DNA from: Macrotis lagotis
Taxonomy: Eukaryota > Chordata > Mammalia > Peramelemorphia > Peramelidae
NCBI RefSeq assembly: GCF_037893015.1
Contig: NC_133666.1
Location: 467,071,642 to 467,135,641, forward strand
Direction: 5' to 3'
Length of the DNA stretch: 64,000 nt
Below the pieces are notes generated by a model. The model had not been told where the DNA came from. It saw nothing but the letters and a program-made list of their open reading frames with translations, and did no database searches. Of this stretch, positions 23,546-34,419 are shown piece after piece. Both the position numbers and the translations under genes were made by a program. Every line of letters starts with the position of its first letter. Position 1 is the stretch's first letter.

Positions 23546-23934
23546 TACAAAGATTCCTCAGTCTGAAAATATCTCTCATACCCCAGTGTCCAGAAACCTT
23601 GGATTTAGGACACTTAAGATTCATTCCTGGAAATTATATTTGCCCTCTTATTTCCCACAAATTTCCCACAAAATTGCAAAATCAGGACAGCTGCATAGAG
23701 AACAAGTCTCTAACACCTCAGTTTTCTTCCTGATCCTGAGCAGAAGACAATTGGAAAGTAATAGACATCTAATGTGGCAAGGAGCTTAGAGAGTAGGCAA
23801 GAGAATGCAGAAAGGGAAGAAAAAAGGATGGGAGGCCCAATGTCTCCCATTTGTCACCTATTATTGCAGAGTTTACTCTGCTCCAATGGATTCTGTTTTC
23901 CTGTAAGTGATCAGATATAGATATCACACTTACA

Positions 23935-24070
23935 GATATCACACTTAGAGAATTCTCAAAGGGTCCTTATTCTCTAAGAAATAATATTAATAACAAAGTG
24001 ATATCACAGTTAGAGAAATCTGAGTCCCTATTCTCTAGGAAATAATAATAATAATAATAACAACAACAAG
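23935..24070. repeat. Two-copy tandem duplication (~65 bp)
   Basis: Units start with 'gatatcaca(c/g)ttagaga' at about 23935 and 24000, and both contain 'tattctcta(a/g)gaaataat'. A short third start precedes them. The second unit ends in (AAT)n/(AAC)n. Confidence 0.8.
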
Positions 24071-24334
24071 CATTACTAAAGCACCCTGAGGTTCATAAAA
24101 CACTTAACAAATGTTAATTCATTTTATACAAAAATTTGAAAAAGTGGAAGAAACCATACAGCTGTGCTTGGTCGGCAAATCAAAGGTAGATTCATGGGCA
24201 AAATGCTTATGGAAGTACAGTTGCACTCTAAGATGAATTTAATATCGGTAGTAAGAGAAAAGAAGTACTTAAATATGTCCCCTGAGCAAAGATGACACAT
24301 AAATTCATGAAGCATTTCATATTTTTTCAAGAAT

Positions 24335-25950
24335 CAAGAGAATTAATGGAGAAAAATACAAAAGGTGTTCAGCAGTACCAGATCTCAAACTGTATAATAA
24401 AATGCCAATCCTCTAAACTATCTGGCACTGAGTAAGAAATAAAAATGGTTTATCAATGTAATAGATTAGAGATACAAGACAGTATTAAATTGCCATAGTA
24501 ACCTAGTGTTTGATAAATCCACAGACTTCAGCTTTCTGGGATAAGAACTCACTATTTGACAAAATCTTCTGGAAAAACTGTAAAATAGTGTGACAAAAGC
24601 TAGGACTAGACCAATATCTCATACCCTAAACCAAGATAATGTCAAAATGAGAACATGACTTAACAGTAAATGGTGATACCATAAGCAAACTAGGAGAGCA
24701 AGGAATAGTTTGCCTATCAGATATATGGAGTAGAGAAGAGTCTGTGACCAAACAAAATATAGAAAGCATTACAAAATATAAAAGAGATCATTTTAATTAT
24801 AATAAATTTTTAAAGTTTTACACAAAAAAGACAAGGTATCCAAGATTAAAAGGAATATAGAAAGTTGGGAAACACTTTTTTTACAGTGAACATTTCTTAT
24901 AAACGACTCATTTCAAAAAATATAGAGAATTGAGTCAAATAAGAATACAAGTCATTCCTCAATTGATAAATGGTCAAAGGATATGAATAGGCAGTTTTCA
25001 AATGAAGAAATCAAAGCTATCTATAATCATGTAAGAAATGCTCCAAAACACTATTGATCAGAGAAATGCAAATGAAAAAAACTCTGATACACCATCTCAC
25101 ATCTGTCATATTGGCTAATATGACAGAAAATGAAAATAATAAATATTGAAAGGAATGTGAAAAAGTTGGGACAATAGAGTAGAATTGTAAAATGATATAA
25201 TCACTCTGGAGTACAAACTGGAATTATATTCCAAGGGCAACCAAACTGTACATTTGGTCTAGCAAAACCACTACTAGGTTCGTATCCCAAAGGAATCATA
25301 TAAAAGGTAAAGGGACCTACATGCACAAAACTATTTATAGCAGTTATTTTTAGTGATGGCAAAAAAGTGAAAATTGAAGGAATATTCATCAATTGGGGAA
25401 TGCCTGAACAAGTTTTGGTATATGGATATAATGGAATACTATTGTGTAGTAAGAAATGATGAGTAGGCAAATTTCAGAAAAAATGTGAACTTCTATGAAC
25501 TTATGCAAAGTGAAATGAGCAGAACTTTGTACATAGTAAACATTGTGAGTTGTTTAACTATGAATGACATAGTTTTTGTTAGTAATACAATGATCCAAGA
25601 CAATTACAAAAGACTCATAATGGAAAATGCTATCCACACCTAGAAAAAACTGATGGACTCTGAATGCAGATCAAAGCATACTATTTTCACTTTAATTTTT
25701 ATGGGGCTTTTTTTTTGCTTTTGGTCTGTTTCTTCTTCTTCTACAACATGATCAATACAAAAATATGTTTTATACAATTCATATATATATAAAACCTATA
25801 TTAAATTTTTTACCATTTTAGGAAGAGAAGAGGAGAAAATGTAAGGAGAAAAATGTGGGGCTCAAAATTTTATTAAAATAAATATTAAATATTGTCTTTA
25901 CATAACATTGGAAAAAATACTATTTAAAATATTTTAATTAAAAAAGAAAA
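24335..25950 (+). pseudogene. 5'-truncated old L1: ORF2 C-terminus and 3' UTR
   Basis: The forward strand follows the L1 ORF2 C-terminal coding order ('caccagatctcaaactg'-type start near 24375, 'gtcaaaggatatgaatagg', 'cagagaaatgcaaatgaa'), then the 3' UTR with 'aaaatgctatccacacctag' and 'gtcttta'-A-rich end. Frames are broken throughout. The reverse transcriptase core lies upstream of the truncation. Confidence 0.85.
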
Positions 25951-26289
25951 CTTTTTTGATTTAATTATAATTTCTAAACCACTTTAGAGCATTCCAAAAT
26001 ATTTGATATTTATTAGTTATAAATAGATCATTAGAAATATTTTAAAGAATGCCAGAAAAATCATAGGCTAATTGTGCTAAAAAAAGGAACTGAGACTTTT
26101 TTTTGGAAAAAAAGGAAATTGGTCATATAGTTCCTATTTACTTATATGCCATTCTGTCTTGTTTGCTATTTGGGACACATTGTCATAACATCATGGCATT
26201 TTAAATAACATGTTAGCCTTGGAAAATGCAATAATTGGAAATAGGATAAGAAGATCACATTAGCCAAGTTTTGCTTATAAGACTGAAAT

Positions 26290-26475
26290 ATGCTGTAGTG
26301 TAAAGGAAGGATTTGGTCTAAGATTTGGGTCTGGGTATCAATATTATCCTGGTTCTTCTTACAAACCATGTGATCTTGGACAAGTCACTAAATTTCTCAA
26401 GATTTCTGTTTCCTCCTCTATACAATGAAGGAATTTTGGACTGGATGACTTCTAAGGACCTTTCCAGAACTAAAT
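26290..26475 (+). mobile_element. MIR relic
   Basis: 'gtgatcttggacaagtcact', 'tttcctcctctatacaatga' and 'ttctaaggacctttccaga' are MIR. It ends just before the palindrome at 26487. Confidence 0.75.
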
Positions 26476-26486
26476 CTATGCTCCTA

Positions 26487-26860
26487 TTGTTGTGGCTTGC
26501 TTCACCTTGGGGCCCACAGCAGCGACCTCCCTCCCGGAGGGGAGCTGAGAATAAGGAGTCAAGCCACTACTGCCTTATGCCTCCAGCTCCCCTCTGGGAG
26601 GTAGGTCGCCACTGTGGGCCCCAAGGTGAAGCAAGCCACAACAAATGGTGCCAAAACCCAGGATCCCCCCCAACTCTGAAGGACACTTCAGGGATTCACA
26701 CTCATCCTTGCGGGTCAAGGTAAGTGCCCCATATGGACCAGTCTCTGACAGTCCCCTCATCCCAGTGGCCCCACAGCTTCTAGAGCCCCCTTATAGTCCC
26801 CTCGTGGTCACCACAATATCCTATCATTTGTTTGTTCTGGTATTTTGTTTCAAATTTTAA
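26487..26860 (+). mobile_element. ERV-like fragment: palindromic short LTR plus leader
   Basis: 26487-26644 is a near-perfect inverted repeat. The left arm begins ttgttgtggcttgcttcacc, the right arm ends with its complement, and each arm is about 60 bp around a ~30-nt spacer. The unit starts TG (26488) and ends CA (26643), like a retroviral LTR. Two bases later comes a primer binding site (26646-26663). A consensus-like splice donor, caag|gtaagt, follows at about 26716-26725. These three elements in order look like the 5' end of an endogenous retrovirus, but 156 bp is very short for an LTR and such long internal complementarity is unusual. No gag-pol coding follows. The open frame at 26325-26723 crosses a MIR and this unit and is not a gene. 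Confidence 0.6.
26646..26663 (+). other. Primer binding site, tRNA-Phe type
   Basis: tggtgccaaaacccagga differs from the complement of the 3' end of tRNA-Phe (TGGTGCCGAAACCCGGGA) at only two positions. Both are CG to CA, the expected result of CpG decay. The position two bases after a CA-ending repeat is where a retroviral primer binding site belongs. Confidence 0.7.
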
Positions 26861-26973
26861 AGTACCCAAGTAAGTTGGTGGCTAAGAATTAGTGTTACTT
26901 CAAAGTATACACTAAAACATTTTGAATAAATCAGTAATAGCTTAATAAGTCTTTACTATTCTCATTTAGAGTC

Positions 26974-27289
26974 AGGGAAAGAGGGAGGAAGGAAAAGAAA
27001 GAGGAAAGGAAAAAGAAAGGGGGGATAGAGAGAAAGAAAAGGAAGAAAGGAAGGGAGGGATATATAGAGAGAGGACAGGGAGCAGAGAGGTAAAGAAAGA
27101 AAGAAAGGGAAGTAGAGAGGAGAAAGGATTAGAAAAGAGAAAAACAGGAGAGAAAGGAAGGAATGGGAGAGAGGAAGGAAAGAGAGAGGGAAAGGAAAAG
27201 AGAGACAGAAAGCAAGGAGAGAAGGAGAGAAAGAGGAAAGAGGGAGAAAAGAGAGAGAAGAGAGAAAAAGGAAGAGAAAGAGGAGAGAG
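26974..27289 (+). repeat. Polypurine (GA-rich) tract
   Basis: About 316 bp almost entirely A and G on the plus strand, with roughly 16 scattered pyrimidines. The last 76 bases (27214-27289) are uninterrupted purine. It is built from irregular GGAA, GAAA and GAGA units rather than one fixed unit. Confidence 0.95.
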
Positions 27290-28369
27290 TATTAATTACT
27301 TAACATAAATATCCAGTAGATATTTCTTCAGCAATATTTTCTACATATTTTTTATTCTTCAACAGATAAGCATAGAATTCTCACTAGACTTACAAATTCT
27401 CACATTCCAAAAGAAATAGCCCAAAAGGAAACGCAGACAAACAGGTTATCCTAAGTCACACATCAAGCAGTCCCAGTATCCACAAGATGGTAGTAGAAAG
27501 CAAAAGCAGCTCCCTTTCTCTAGGAAGGATAAGGTTTGAGTACTCCAAAATCTCCTAGAAATCAGGGGTTACTCAGAGTTATTCAGATGATTTCAGTCTG
27601 AAAGGTTATATGATGCTCCAGGCATGTTTTTGCCTATCTATTCCTGGCACATTCCTGGATTTCAGTTACATACTTGCTGACAGACTAGCATTTAAAATGA
27701 GAAAAATCTCTGGCTGTTGCCTGGTAGCAATGCAGATGAACTTCTGCTGTAAGAAGCCAAAGCCCTTGTAATGGCAGCCTGTGTTTATTCAGAAACCACA
27801 AGATAAACATGAACCATTTAGTCCATGACTCTTCCCCACTAAGTATCATTTAAAAAAAATATATACTGTGGGCAATGTTGTCTTGTTCTTTCCTGTTAAC
27901 TATTAACTTCATCTATAATTCCAAAAGCGACAAAATTGCTGACCTATTTCATTTCATCATCCTCACATTAAGCCAGGCTACTGTTTGAGTGGAAGCATGG
28001 AGAAAATTTCTTTTCCTCTGTAAAAGATGACAGTTGGTAAAAAAAAAAAAAGTAATTTATCAGTCTTCCCACAAATCACACTCAAAAATTTTTTTTACTT
28101 ATATCATTTGAAATATATTTAGAGGAAATTTCAAAAAAAATCAAATACCATTTACTCAATAAGGAGAGGTCCCTTTTCAATTGCTAAATCGACTTAATTA
28201 AAGGTGACCTCACCCAAACTATTCATGGAACTCTGTTCTAATAGACTCAGAAGAATAATTCAAATATACAGATATAGATATAGTCAAAACTCACTTTTGA
28301 CAATTATAATTCCTTGCTTTTGAATGAAATTTTTATTTAAAAAACATCACTCACCTCTATTGTACCATT
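27290..28369. other. Unassigned DNA
   Basis: No gene or repeat recognised. 'gttgcctggtagcaat' at 27716 is a weak X-box-like match with a long spacer. Confidence 0.5.
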
Positions 28370-28505
28370 TTAGTCTCAGGTGACTCTCATGAGATAGATA
28401 ATATTCTTATACCCATTTTATAAACTGGGAAACAGACCAAAAGAGGTTTAATAATTTGCTCTTAGGTCATATAGCTAGTTAATGATAGAATAAGAATGAA
28501 ATAAT
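28370..28505 (-). mobile_element. MIR fragment
   Basis: 'cattttataaactgggaaac', 'gaggtttaataatttgctc' and 'catatagctagttaatgat' fit the reverse MIR core. Confidence 0.6.
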
Positions 28506-28509
28506 GAAT

Positions 28510-29410
28510 GTTCTAATAGTCCTTAGGTCAAGTACTGCCTATTGGGTCTTACCTACTTGTCACCTTCATGATTTCAACTGTAAGGTATTCCCTCCATTGA
28601 TACAAATCAGAATCCCATATACATTTAGAAGACTTTTTATGAGTTGTGGCTTAAAAAATTCATTGTAGAATGAATTGACGCACTTGTGGTTAATCTTTTC
28701 AAATCCAACTAGTCTGGTTGGTCTTTAGACAACAAGCATTCAGTATCTCATGGATTCATATCCAGACCTGTCTTTGATTATATCCAGAGGAGTCAGGAAG
28801 ATTTGACAGAAAGGAGAGAATAATCAATTGCAAAGATTCTCAATTCTTTCCCTGATTCCTTGACTCTGCCCTTGAGGCTCAAGGGGGTTGTGGATAGAGG
28901 AAGTAGGAAATCATGACAAGAAGATGGAAAGGGACCAACCTGAGTGGTTTCAATGATTTCTGAGCTAGGGCTATGAGGACATCTTAGCAAGCATGATTAG
29001 GAGTAAGAGAGAGTAGCATCTGTCCTCCCTCCCTTTTTAGGGAGCAGAAAGGGGGAGTCCTGGATGTAATGTATTATGCATTATCTATTCAATTTAAACT
29101 CCCACACTTCTCCCTTTCTTCAGGCTGTTCAGAAAGCTGATGGGATAGTAACAAATAATCACTTTCACTTTAAAATTGTTAAGTGAAATAACACTGTTAG
29201 ACAACCAAAATTCTGAATTGTTGAATATATTTTACTTCAAGCTCACATGGAAAGATAAAAGACAAGAAGAAAATTTCTCTTTGCAAGAGTACTGAACCTG
29301 GGACAAGAGAGACAGAGAGAAAAAAGACCTAAGAGAACAAATGATGGTTCCTGCATCTTAGTACAATTTCAACCCTTGTTGGATGAATAGGGAAGAGTAG
29401 CTCCCATATG
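28510..29410. other. Unassigned DNA
   Basis: No gene or repeat recognised. The minus-strand frame at 28793-28990 has no identifiable domain. Confidence 0.5.
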
Positions 29411-29415
29411 CCCAT

Positions 29416-29715
29416 GATAATGTTTGTGCTTCACTCTTGAAGAAGACCGTGACATCAGGAAGGTGATGCCATGACAAGCACATGAATTAGATTTGAGTGA
29501 GGGGGGGCCTGTGCTAAGTCACCAGCCTCACTTTCTCCTCCAGAGTCATATCCTCCAGATATGAATCAGGACTGGAGATGACCCTGAATGCAAGACAATC
29601 AGGATTAAGTGACTTGCCCAACGTCACACAGTTAGTGAGTATCAAGTGTCTGAGGCTGGATTCTAACTCCTATCCTCCTGACTCCAAGAGTCTATCCACT
29701 GTGCCATCAGTACAA
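29416..29715 (-). mobile_element. Group B2 SINE with RTE-like tail
   Basis: Starts with the tail complement 'ttcactcttgaagaagaccg' and runs through 'gatgccatgacaagcacatg', 'gtgctaagtcaccagcctca' and 'gacttgcccaacgtcacac' to 'ctatccactgtgccatc'. Confidence 0.85.
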
Positions 29716-30104
29716 GCCCAGTGGGTTCTAATCATAAATTTCACATTGGTGTGTATGTGTGTTTGGTGGGGTGAAGGAGATAAGAGAGCTCCTAGCAACT
29801 CACACATTTCACACCTCTGGTGGTGAAAGAAACCACAGAGGATTAGGGACTGTCCTAGCTTGCACTTGCCTGGCATAGTCTTTTAGAATCTAGTCTCACC
29901 TCCACATAAGAATGAAACATTGGACAATTTTAATATTAATTCACTCTATATTGGCTCACTAAAAAAATAGGTATAGAAGAAAAGAAGTTTAAATAAATAT
30001 TCCTTTCCCAGTAACTACCCCTCTTTCAAAAGTCAGGTGCCATTCCAACCACAGGTTCTGGCTAAGTTCTAAGGATGACCTTGGAGTTTAGATCTTCTCT
30101 GGAA

Positions 30105-30649
30105 CATTGTCCTCAAACTTTTTGGTCTCAGGAACCCTTTAGACTCCTAAAAATTGAAGACCCCCAAAAGTTTCTGTTTATATGGATGATATCTACTAAT
30201 ATTTACCATATTAGAAATGTCAACTGATAAGTTTTAAATATGTATTTATTGATTTTAAAAATCCATTGCACATAAATATAAATAACATTTTAATGAAAAA
30301 TACCTATATTTTCTGAAACAAAAGAAATCTAATGAGAAGAGTGGTACTGTTTTATATATACTAACAAATCTCTTTAGTGTCTGACAATAGAAAATACCTG
30401 GTTTGTCATAGCTGCTTCTGCATTCAATCTGCTGAGATACGTTGTTTTTTGGAGTATTTGAAGAAAATCTGACCTCACAAATATGTAGCTGGAAAAGGGA
30501 GAAGTATTTTAATAGGCAATTATGATGATGATGATGATAATATAAATAATGATATATAATAAAATAATAAATATATAAAATATAAAAATTATATTTGAAT
30601 TCACAATCTGAAAGATTCTTGGAGACTCTCTGTGGTTTGAGAATTATTG
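30105..30649. mobile_element. hAT (Charlie/MER1-type) DNA transposon
   Basis: Left end 'cattgtcctcaaactttttg' and right end, read inward, 'caataattctcaaaccac' form short imperfect inverted repeats. 8-bp flanks ctctggaa (30097-30104) and ctctagaa (30650-30657) match at 7 of 8. The interior ('tgagaagagtggtactgttt', 'gctgcttctgcattcaatct') resembles a nonautonomous Charlie-type family known from placental mammals, so it is likely ancient. No coding. Confidence 0.75.
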
Positions 30650-30659
30650 CTCTAGAATA

Positions 30660-30810
30660 TTCCTAGGTCCATCAGAGAACCAGGGTTCAAATCCCACTTC
30701 TTTCACCTTCGTAACTTTGGACAATTCATTTGCTTTCTCTGGGACAATTTCATCATTTACAAAATGAGGGTAGTAGATTAAATGAACTCTAAGATCTAAA
30801 TCATTTTCAA
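30660..30810 (+). mobile_element. MIR relic
   Basis: 'ccagggttcaaatcccactt', 'gtaactttggacaattcatt' and 'catttacaaaatgagggtag' are MIR core. Confidence 0.7.
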
Positions 30811-31844
30811 GAAAAAATCTATTTCATAAAGTGAAGTATATGTTCATTGTATATAGTTGAGAATAATATTTCTCCATTGAGTTCCAATTTAAATCTTCTA
30901 TTTAATGGTCCAGTTGGGCCCATTTCCCTAAGTCTCCCAAACACTGTTAGCTCATTCTTGTTTTTCTACTTTTTCTATGTTCCTATTTTTTTTTCTCAAC
31001 AGGAATGCCTTCTCTTCTTTCTTTCCACTCATAGAGATACTACTCAGGGCCCAGGTCAAGTCCAACTCCCTCCAAGAAGGTTTTTGTGACTGCTCTAAGC
31101 TTCTTTTTATGTGTGGTCCCTTAGAAATCTAAGAAATACTCCAAACTCTAATATGTAAGAGTGAACATTTCTCTTTGAAAACTGAAAAAATACTGTTCTT
31201 TTGTATAAATTTCAATAGCCACAGAACTGAGGGAACCATTTGAACAAACTAGTCACTGCTTGTCAATGCTTGTACATGCTACATGTGTAATTAAACTATA
31301 ATAAAACTGGTTTAACTAGACGGTCTCTAAAGTTCCTTTCAACTCTAAGCCTCTCATCACTTCACCATTAAAAAAAAACAAAGGATTGTATATTCCACTT
31401 AGAAAATTACTCCCTGAAGTTTTCTGCAACAAAAAAATGTATATTGAATCCAATTTTCTTTATAAAACTGAATATATGTATATATGCATGTATATATATA
31501 TATATATATAAAATACACATATACATATATTTCTTCATTTAGGGAACACATTATAAAGACATAAGATCAAATGTAAGAATATAGTAGAATTCAAAATTAC
31601 ATATTTGGATGAAGATAATTTTATGAAATAATATTTCAAAATATTCAAATATTAAATATTAAATGCAAAATAGCTAGAATGATTTCTAATAACAATAACT
31701 TCAACTCTGGTGCTTCATCATGGGCTACAGATGACTGAATTATTAAAGACTTTGCAATATAGCACATGACTTGACAGCTCCTCAATTAAAAAGGCTCTGA
31801 TTAAAGAGCCATTGGCAGGTTATGTGCTTATCACAGGACAGTCC

Positions 31845-32285
31845 AGTTGTAGAGAGACCCCTTGTACAATAGTACAGAGTAATAGCAACATTGTGTGATC
31901 ATCAACTAAAGATAGACTTAACACTTCTCAGCAACTGACCCAAGATAATTCCAAAAGACTTGTAATGGAAAATGCCACCCACATTCAGTGGGTCAGTGCA
32001 AATCAAAGAATACTATTTTCATTTTTTAAAATTTGTTTTTTGTTTTTTTATTCTTATGGTTTTTCCCCTTTTGTCCTGATACTTCTTTAACAACAAGACT
32101 AATATGGAAATATGCTTAACATGATTGTACATATATAATTTATATCAGATTGCTTGCTGTCTTGGAGAAGAGGGAAGAAAAAAGAGAGGGAGAAAATTCA
32201 GAACTCAAAATTTTATAAAAATCAATGTTGAAAACTATATGTAATTAGGAAAAAATACTATTAAATTCAAAAAGAGAAAAGAAAA
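31845..32285 (+). mobile_element. L1 3'-UTR fragment
   Basis: 'gtgatcatcaactaaagata', 'aatggaaaatgccacccac' and 'gaactcaaaattttataaaa' match the 3' UTR shared by the L1 copies at 37605 and 63525. Confidence 0.8.
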
Positions 32286-32379
32286 GAGACTTCTCAGTTA
32301 GTCTTCAGATATTGAATTATTTGGAGTATAGCAGTGCATAAAACTGTCTACTAAAATACACAGGATTCATGATTTGTAG

Positions 32380-32545
32380 TTTGGGGGGAAGACATTTTAT
32401 AGATCAAGAGGCCATCTCATATAATTCCTTCATTTTATAGATAAGGGAACTGAGACCTAGAATAATTAAATTACTTGCTCAAGATTACGCAAGTAGTAAA
32501 TGCCAAAAACCATGTTCCCTGCCTCCAGAGTCAGTGGATTTTGCA
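32380..32545 (-). mobile_element. MIR3-like relic
   Basis: 'cattttatagataagggaac', 'ttaaattacttgctcaagat' and 'gcctccagagtcagtgg' are in reverse MIR3 order. Confidence 0.6.
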
Positions 32546-32699
32546 TTGAATCAGATTTCTGGAATAAACAAGGTTCAAAAGTCATTCAAAATTTTTATCA
32601 ACCCCTTCCCCTACTATTACATAAAGTGTACCTTATGACCAGCTCTCCCTCCCCATATTCCCCATCTCCAGAAAGAAAAAAGGAATATAGGTTCAACAG

Positions 32700-33720
32700 A
32701 TCAAGTTCAATTCGGGGTGGGGGGGTCTGAATTTGTAATGCTCCCATTATGGAGCAAACCTACAGGGAAATCACTAAAAATACATTTAAGTGAAATTTAT
32801 GTCTAGGGATTCCCCATAAATGAGTAGCTTGGTCCACCCCACAAAGATGCTCAGTATGCAATAAGTGAATCAAGTATGAGGCAGCTTTTTATTTCCTCCA
32901 TCATAGGTTCACAAGAACAGTCGGAAAACATAAAATACTCATAGAGGCATTTATACTCCACCTGGAAAGAATAGATGCTTTGTACAGCTGCTGAAAAAAT
33001 ATATCCTACTTACCTCAGACTTTCACTGTTAACAACTCACATTGATTATCATGGAGGTTGATAAGATCCAGATTTCCTCCCCCTCCTCCCAGAGCTTTAA
33101 TCTTTCAGCTACAGGATTTCCTATTTTAAGGAAATCTCCTTCTGGGCATCAGGTGCCTAACTCAAAATCTGATAGTCTTGAACTCAGGATTATCCAGAAG
33201 GTAACCACCAAGGCTAGAAACATCCATTCCCAGAATCATACTCTGAACTATGCTCAAAAAAGTAAACAAGTAGAGAAAAAAGAGAAGTCAGAAACAGGGA
33301 AGCCCAAGGCTCAGACTGACTTGGGCAACCATAAGACACCTTTACGTACTTTCTCTCTAGACTGACATTTTTTCCTCGAAGGTATGGGGGGGGGGGGGGG
33401 ATGCATCCCTGTCAGTCTCAAAACTCTTATTGCATTCCAGTTGGAGGCTTTACATTGTTTACTCAGGCTAGTTCCTCCAACAAGAGTCCATCTCCTCTGA
33501 TTTTTAGTCAACGTCTTTGAAGTGGCCCAGGGACCAATCAGAATATCTTTCTGTGTCTTCTCAGTTAGGGTATATGTCTCTCTATGGGAGGTGGATCCAT
33601 CCAACAAAGGTCCACACTCTTCAATCTCTACTCATATTGATTAGAGGACACACCAAAGTGATCAGAACTCCTGTTCATCCTCATTAGAACAGATTAACAT
33701 GTAACTCTTTCAGACCCTGT
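32700..33720. other. Unclassified block with a 107-codon frame and G15 run
   Basis: I do not recognise this block. It holds a 107-codon plus-strand frame (33042-33365) that is Ser/Lys rich with a basic C-terminal half and no known domain. A run of 15 G follows at 33386-33400, and CCAAT on the plus strand at 33532 would suit an LTR promoter. A decayed LTR element is possible, but no ends or duplication were found. Confidence 0.3.
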
Positions 33721-33884
33721 TTCCTAATATTCCTGTTCATGTAGATTATGAAACAATGACCAAAATCCAAAATTATTACAAAATTTTAGAATTTTCCAAG
33801 GAATCTATTTTTTATGGTATAGATATCGATGGGAGGGTAGTCACTGTAATTTGAGGAGACTCAGAAGGGAGAGAAGAGAGAAGA

Positions 33885-34260
33885 AATTAAATAAGCATTT
33901 AGGTACCTCATTCACCGCGCACTGTCCTAATCACTTTACAATATTGTCTCATTTTTATCCTCACAACAACCTTGGGGAGTAGTTGCTATTATTAATTCCA
34001 TTTTAAAGTTGAAGAGAAATAGTTAGGTAGCACAGTGGATAGAGTACCAGCCCTGGAGTCAGGAGGACCTGAGTTCAAATTTGATCACAGACTCCTGACA
34101 CTTACTAGCTGTGTGACCCTGGGCAAGTCATTTGACCTCACTGCCCCCACACACACAAATTAAGTAAAGTTAACAAAAACTTTTAGCAGAGATTTAAGTG
34201 ACTTGCCCAGGACCATATTTGAAGTGCAGAGCTATATCCACTGTGTCATCTATTTGCCCC
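33885..34260 (-). mobile_element. MIR/Ther-type SINE split by a younger SINE
   Basis: Left part: 'aataagcatttaggtacctc', 'tcacaacaaccttggggagt'. Right part: 'tttaagtgacttgcccagg', 'ctatatccactgtgtcat'. The forward family A copy at about 34021 sits between them. Confidence 0.7.
34021..34165 (+). mobile_element. Family A-like SINE
   Basis: 'agttaggtagcacagtggat', 'cctggagtcaggaggacctg', 'actagctgtgtgaccctggg', ending in 'ccccacacacacaaatt'. Confidence 0.8.
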
Positions 34261-34297
34261 TCCAACAATATAGATCACTCAATAAACAAAGCTACAA

Positions 34298-34412
34298 GAA
34301 GTTAGTTGTTCTAGATTTGAAGCCACACAAATTAATCAGTTAGGTAAATGGTTCTCTTCCTTTATTTAATTAAGTCAGTTTATGTGGCTTCAAACCAAGA
34401 ACAACTAACTTC
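34298..34412. repeat. Long stem-loop (34-bp arms), possible MITE
   Basis: Arm 34298-34331 (starts gaagttagttgttctag) pairs with 34379-34412 (ends gaacaactaacttc) with about three mismatches and a 47-nt loop. Outside the arms both sides have TA (near 34293 and 34416), as expected for a Tc1/mariner-type MITE. The transcript would also fold like a long microRNA-type hairpin. No expression evidence. Confidence 0.7.
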
Positions 34413-34419
34413 AGTAGTT

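Noticed and set aside
23482..23789. Two overlapping plus frames of 83 and 67 codons
   Set aside because: They start in a MIR3-like relic and have no recognisable domain or codon bias.
26325..26860. 132-codon plus frame and overlapping frames with a Gly/Pro-rich appearance
   Set aside because: They cross a MIR boundary into the LTR-like palindrome and leader; no domain, and no retroviral gag similarity.
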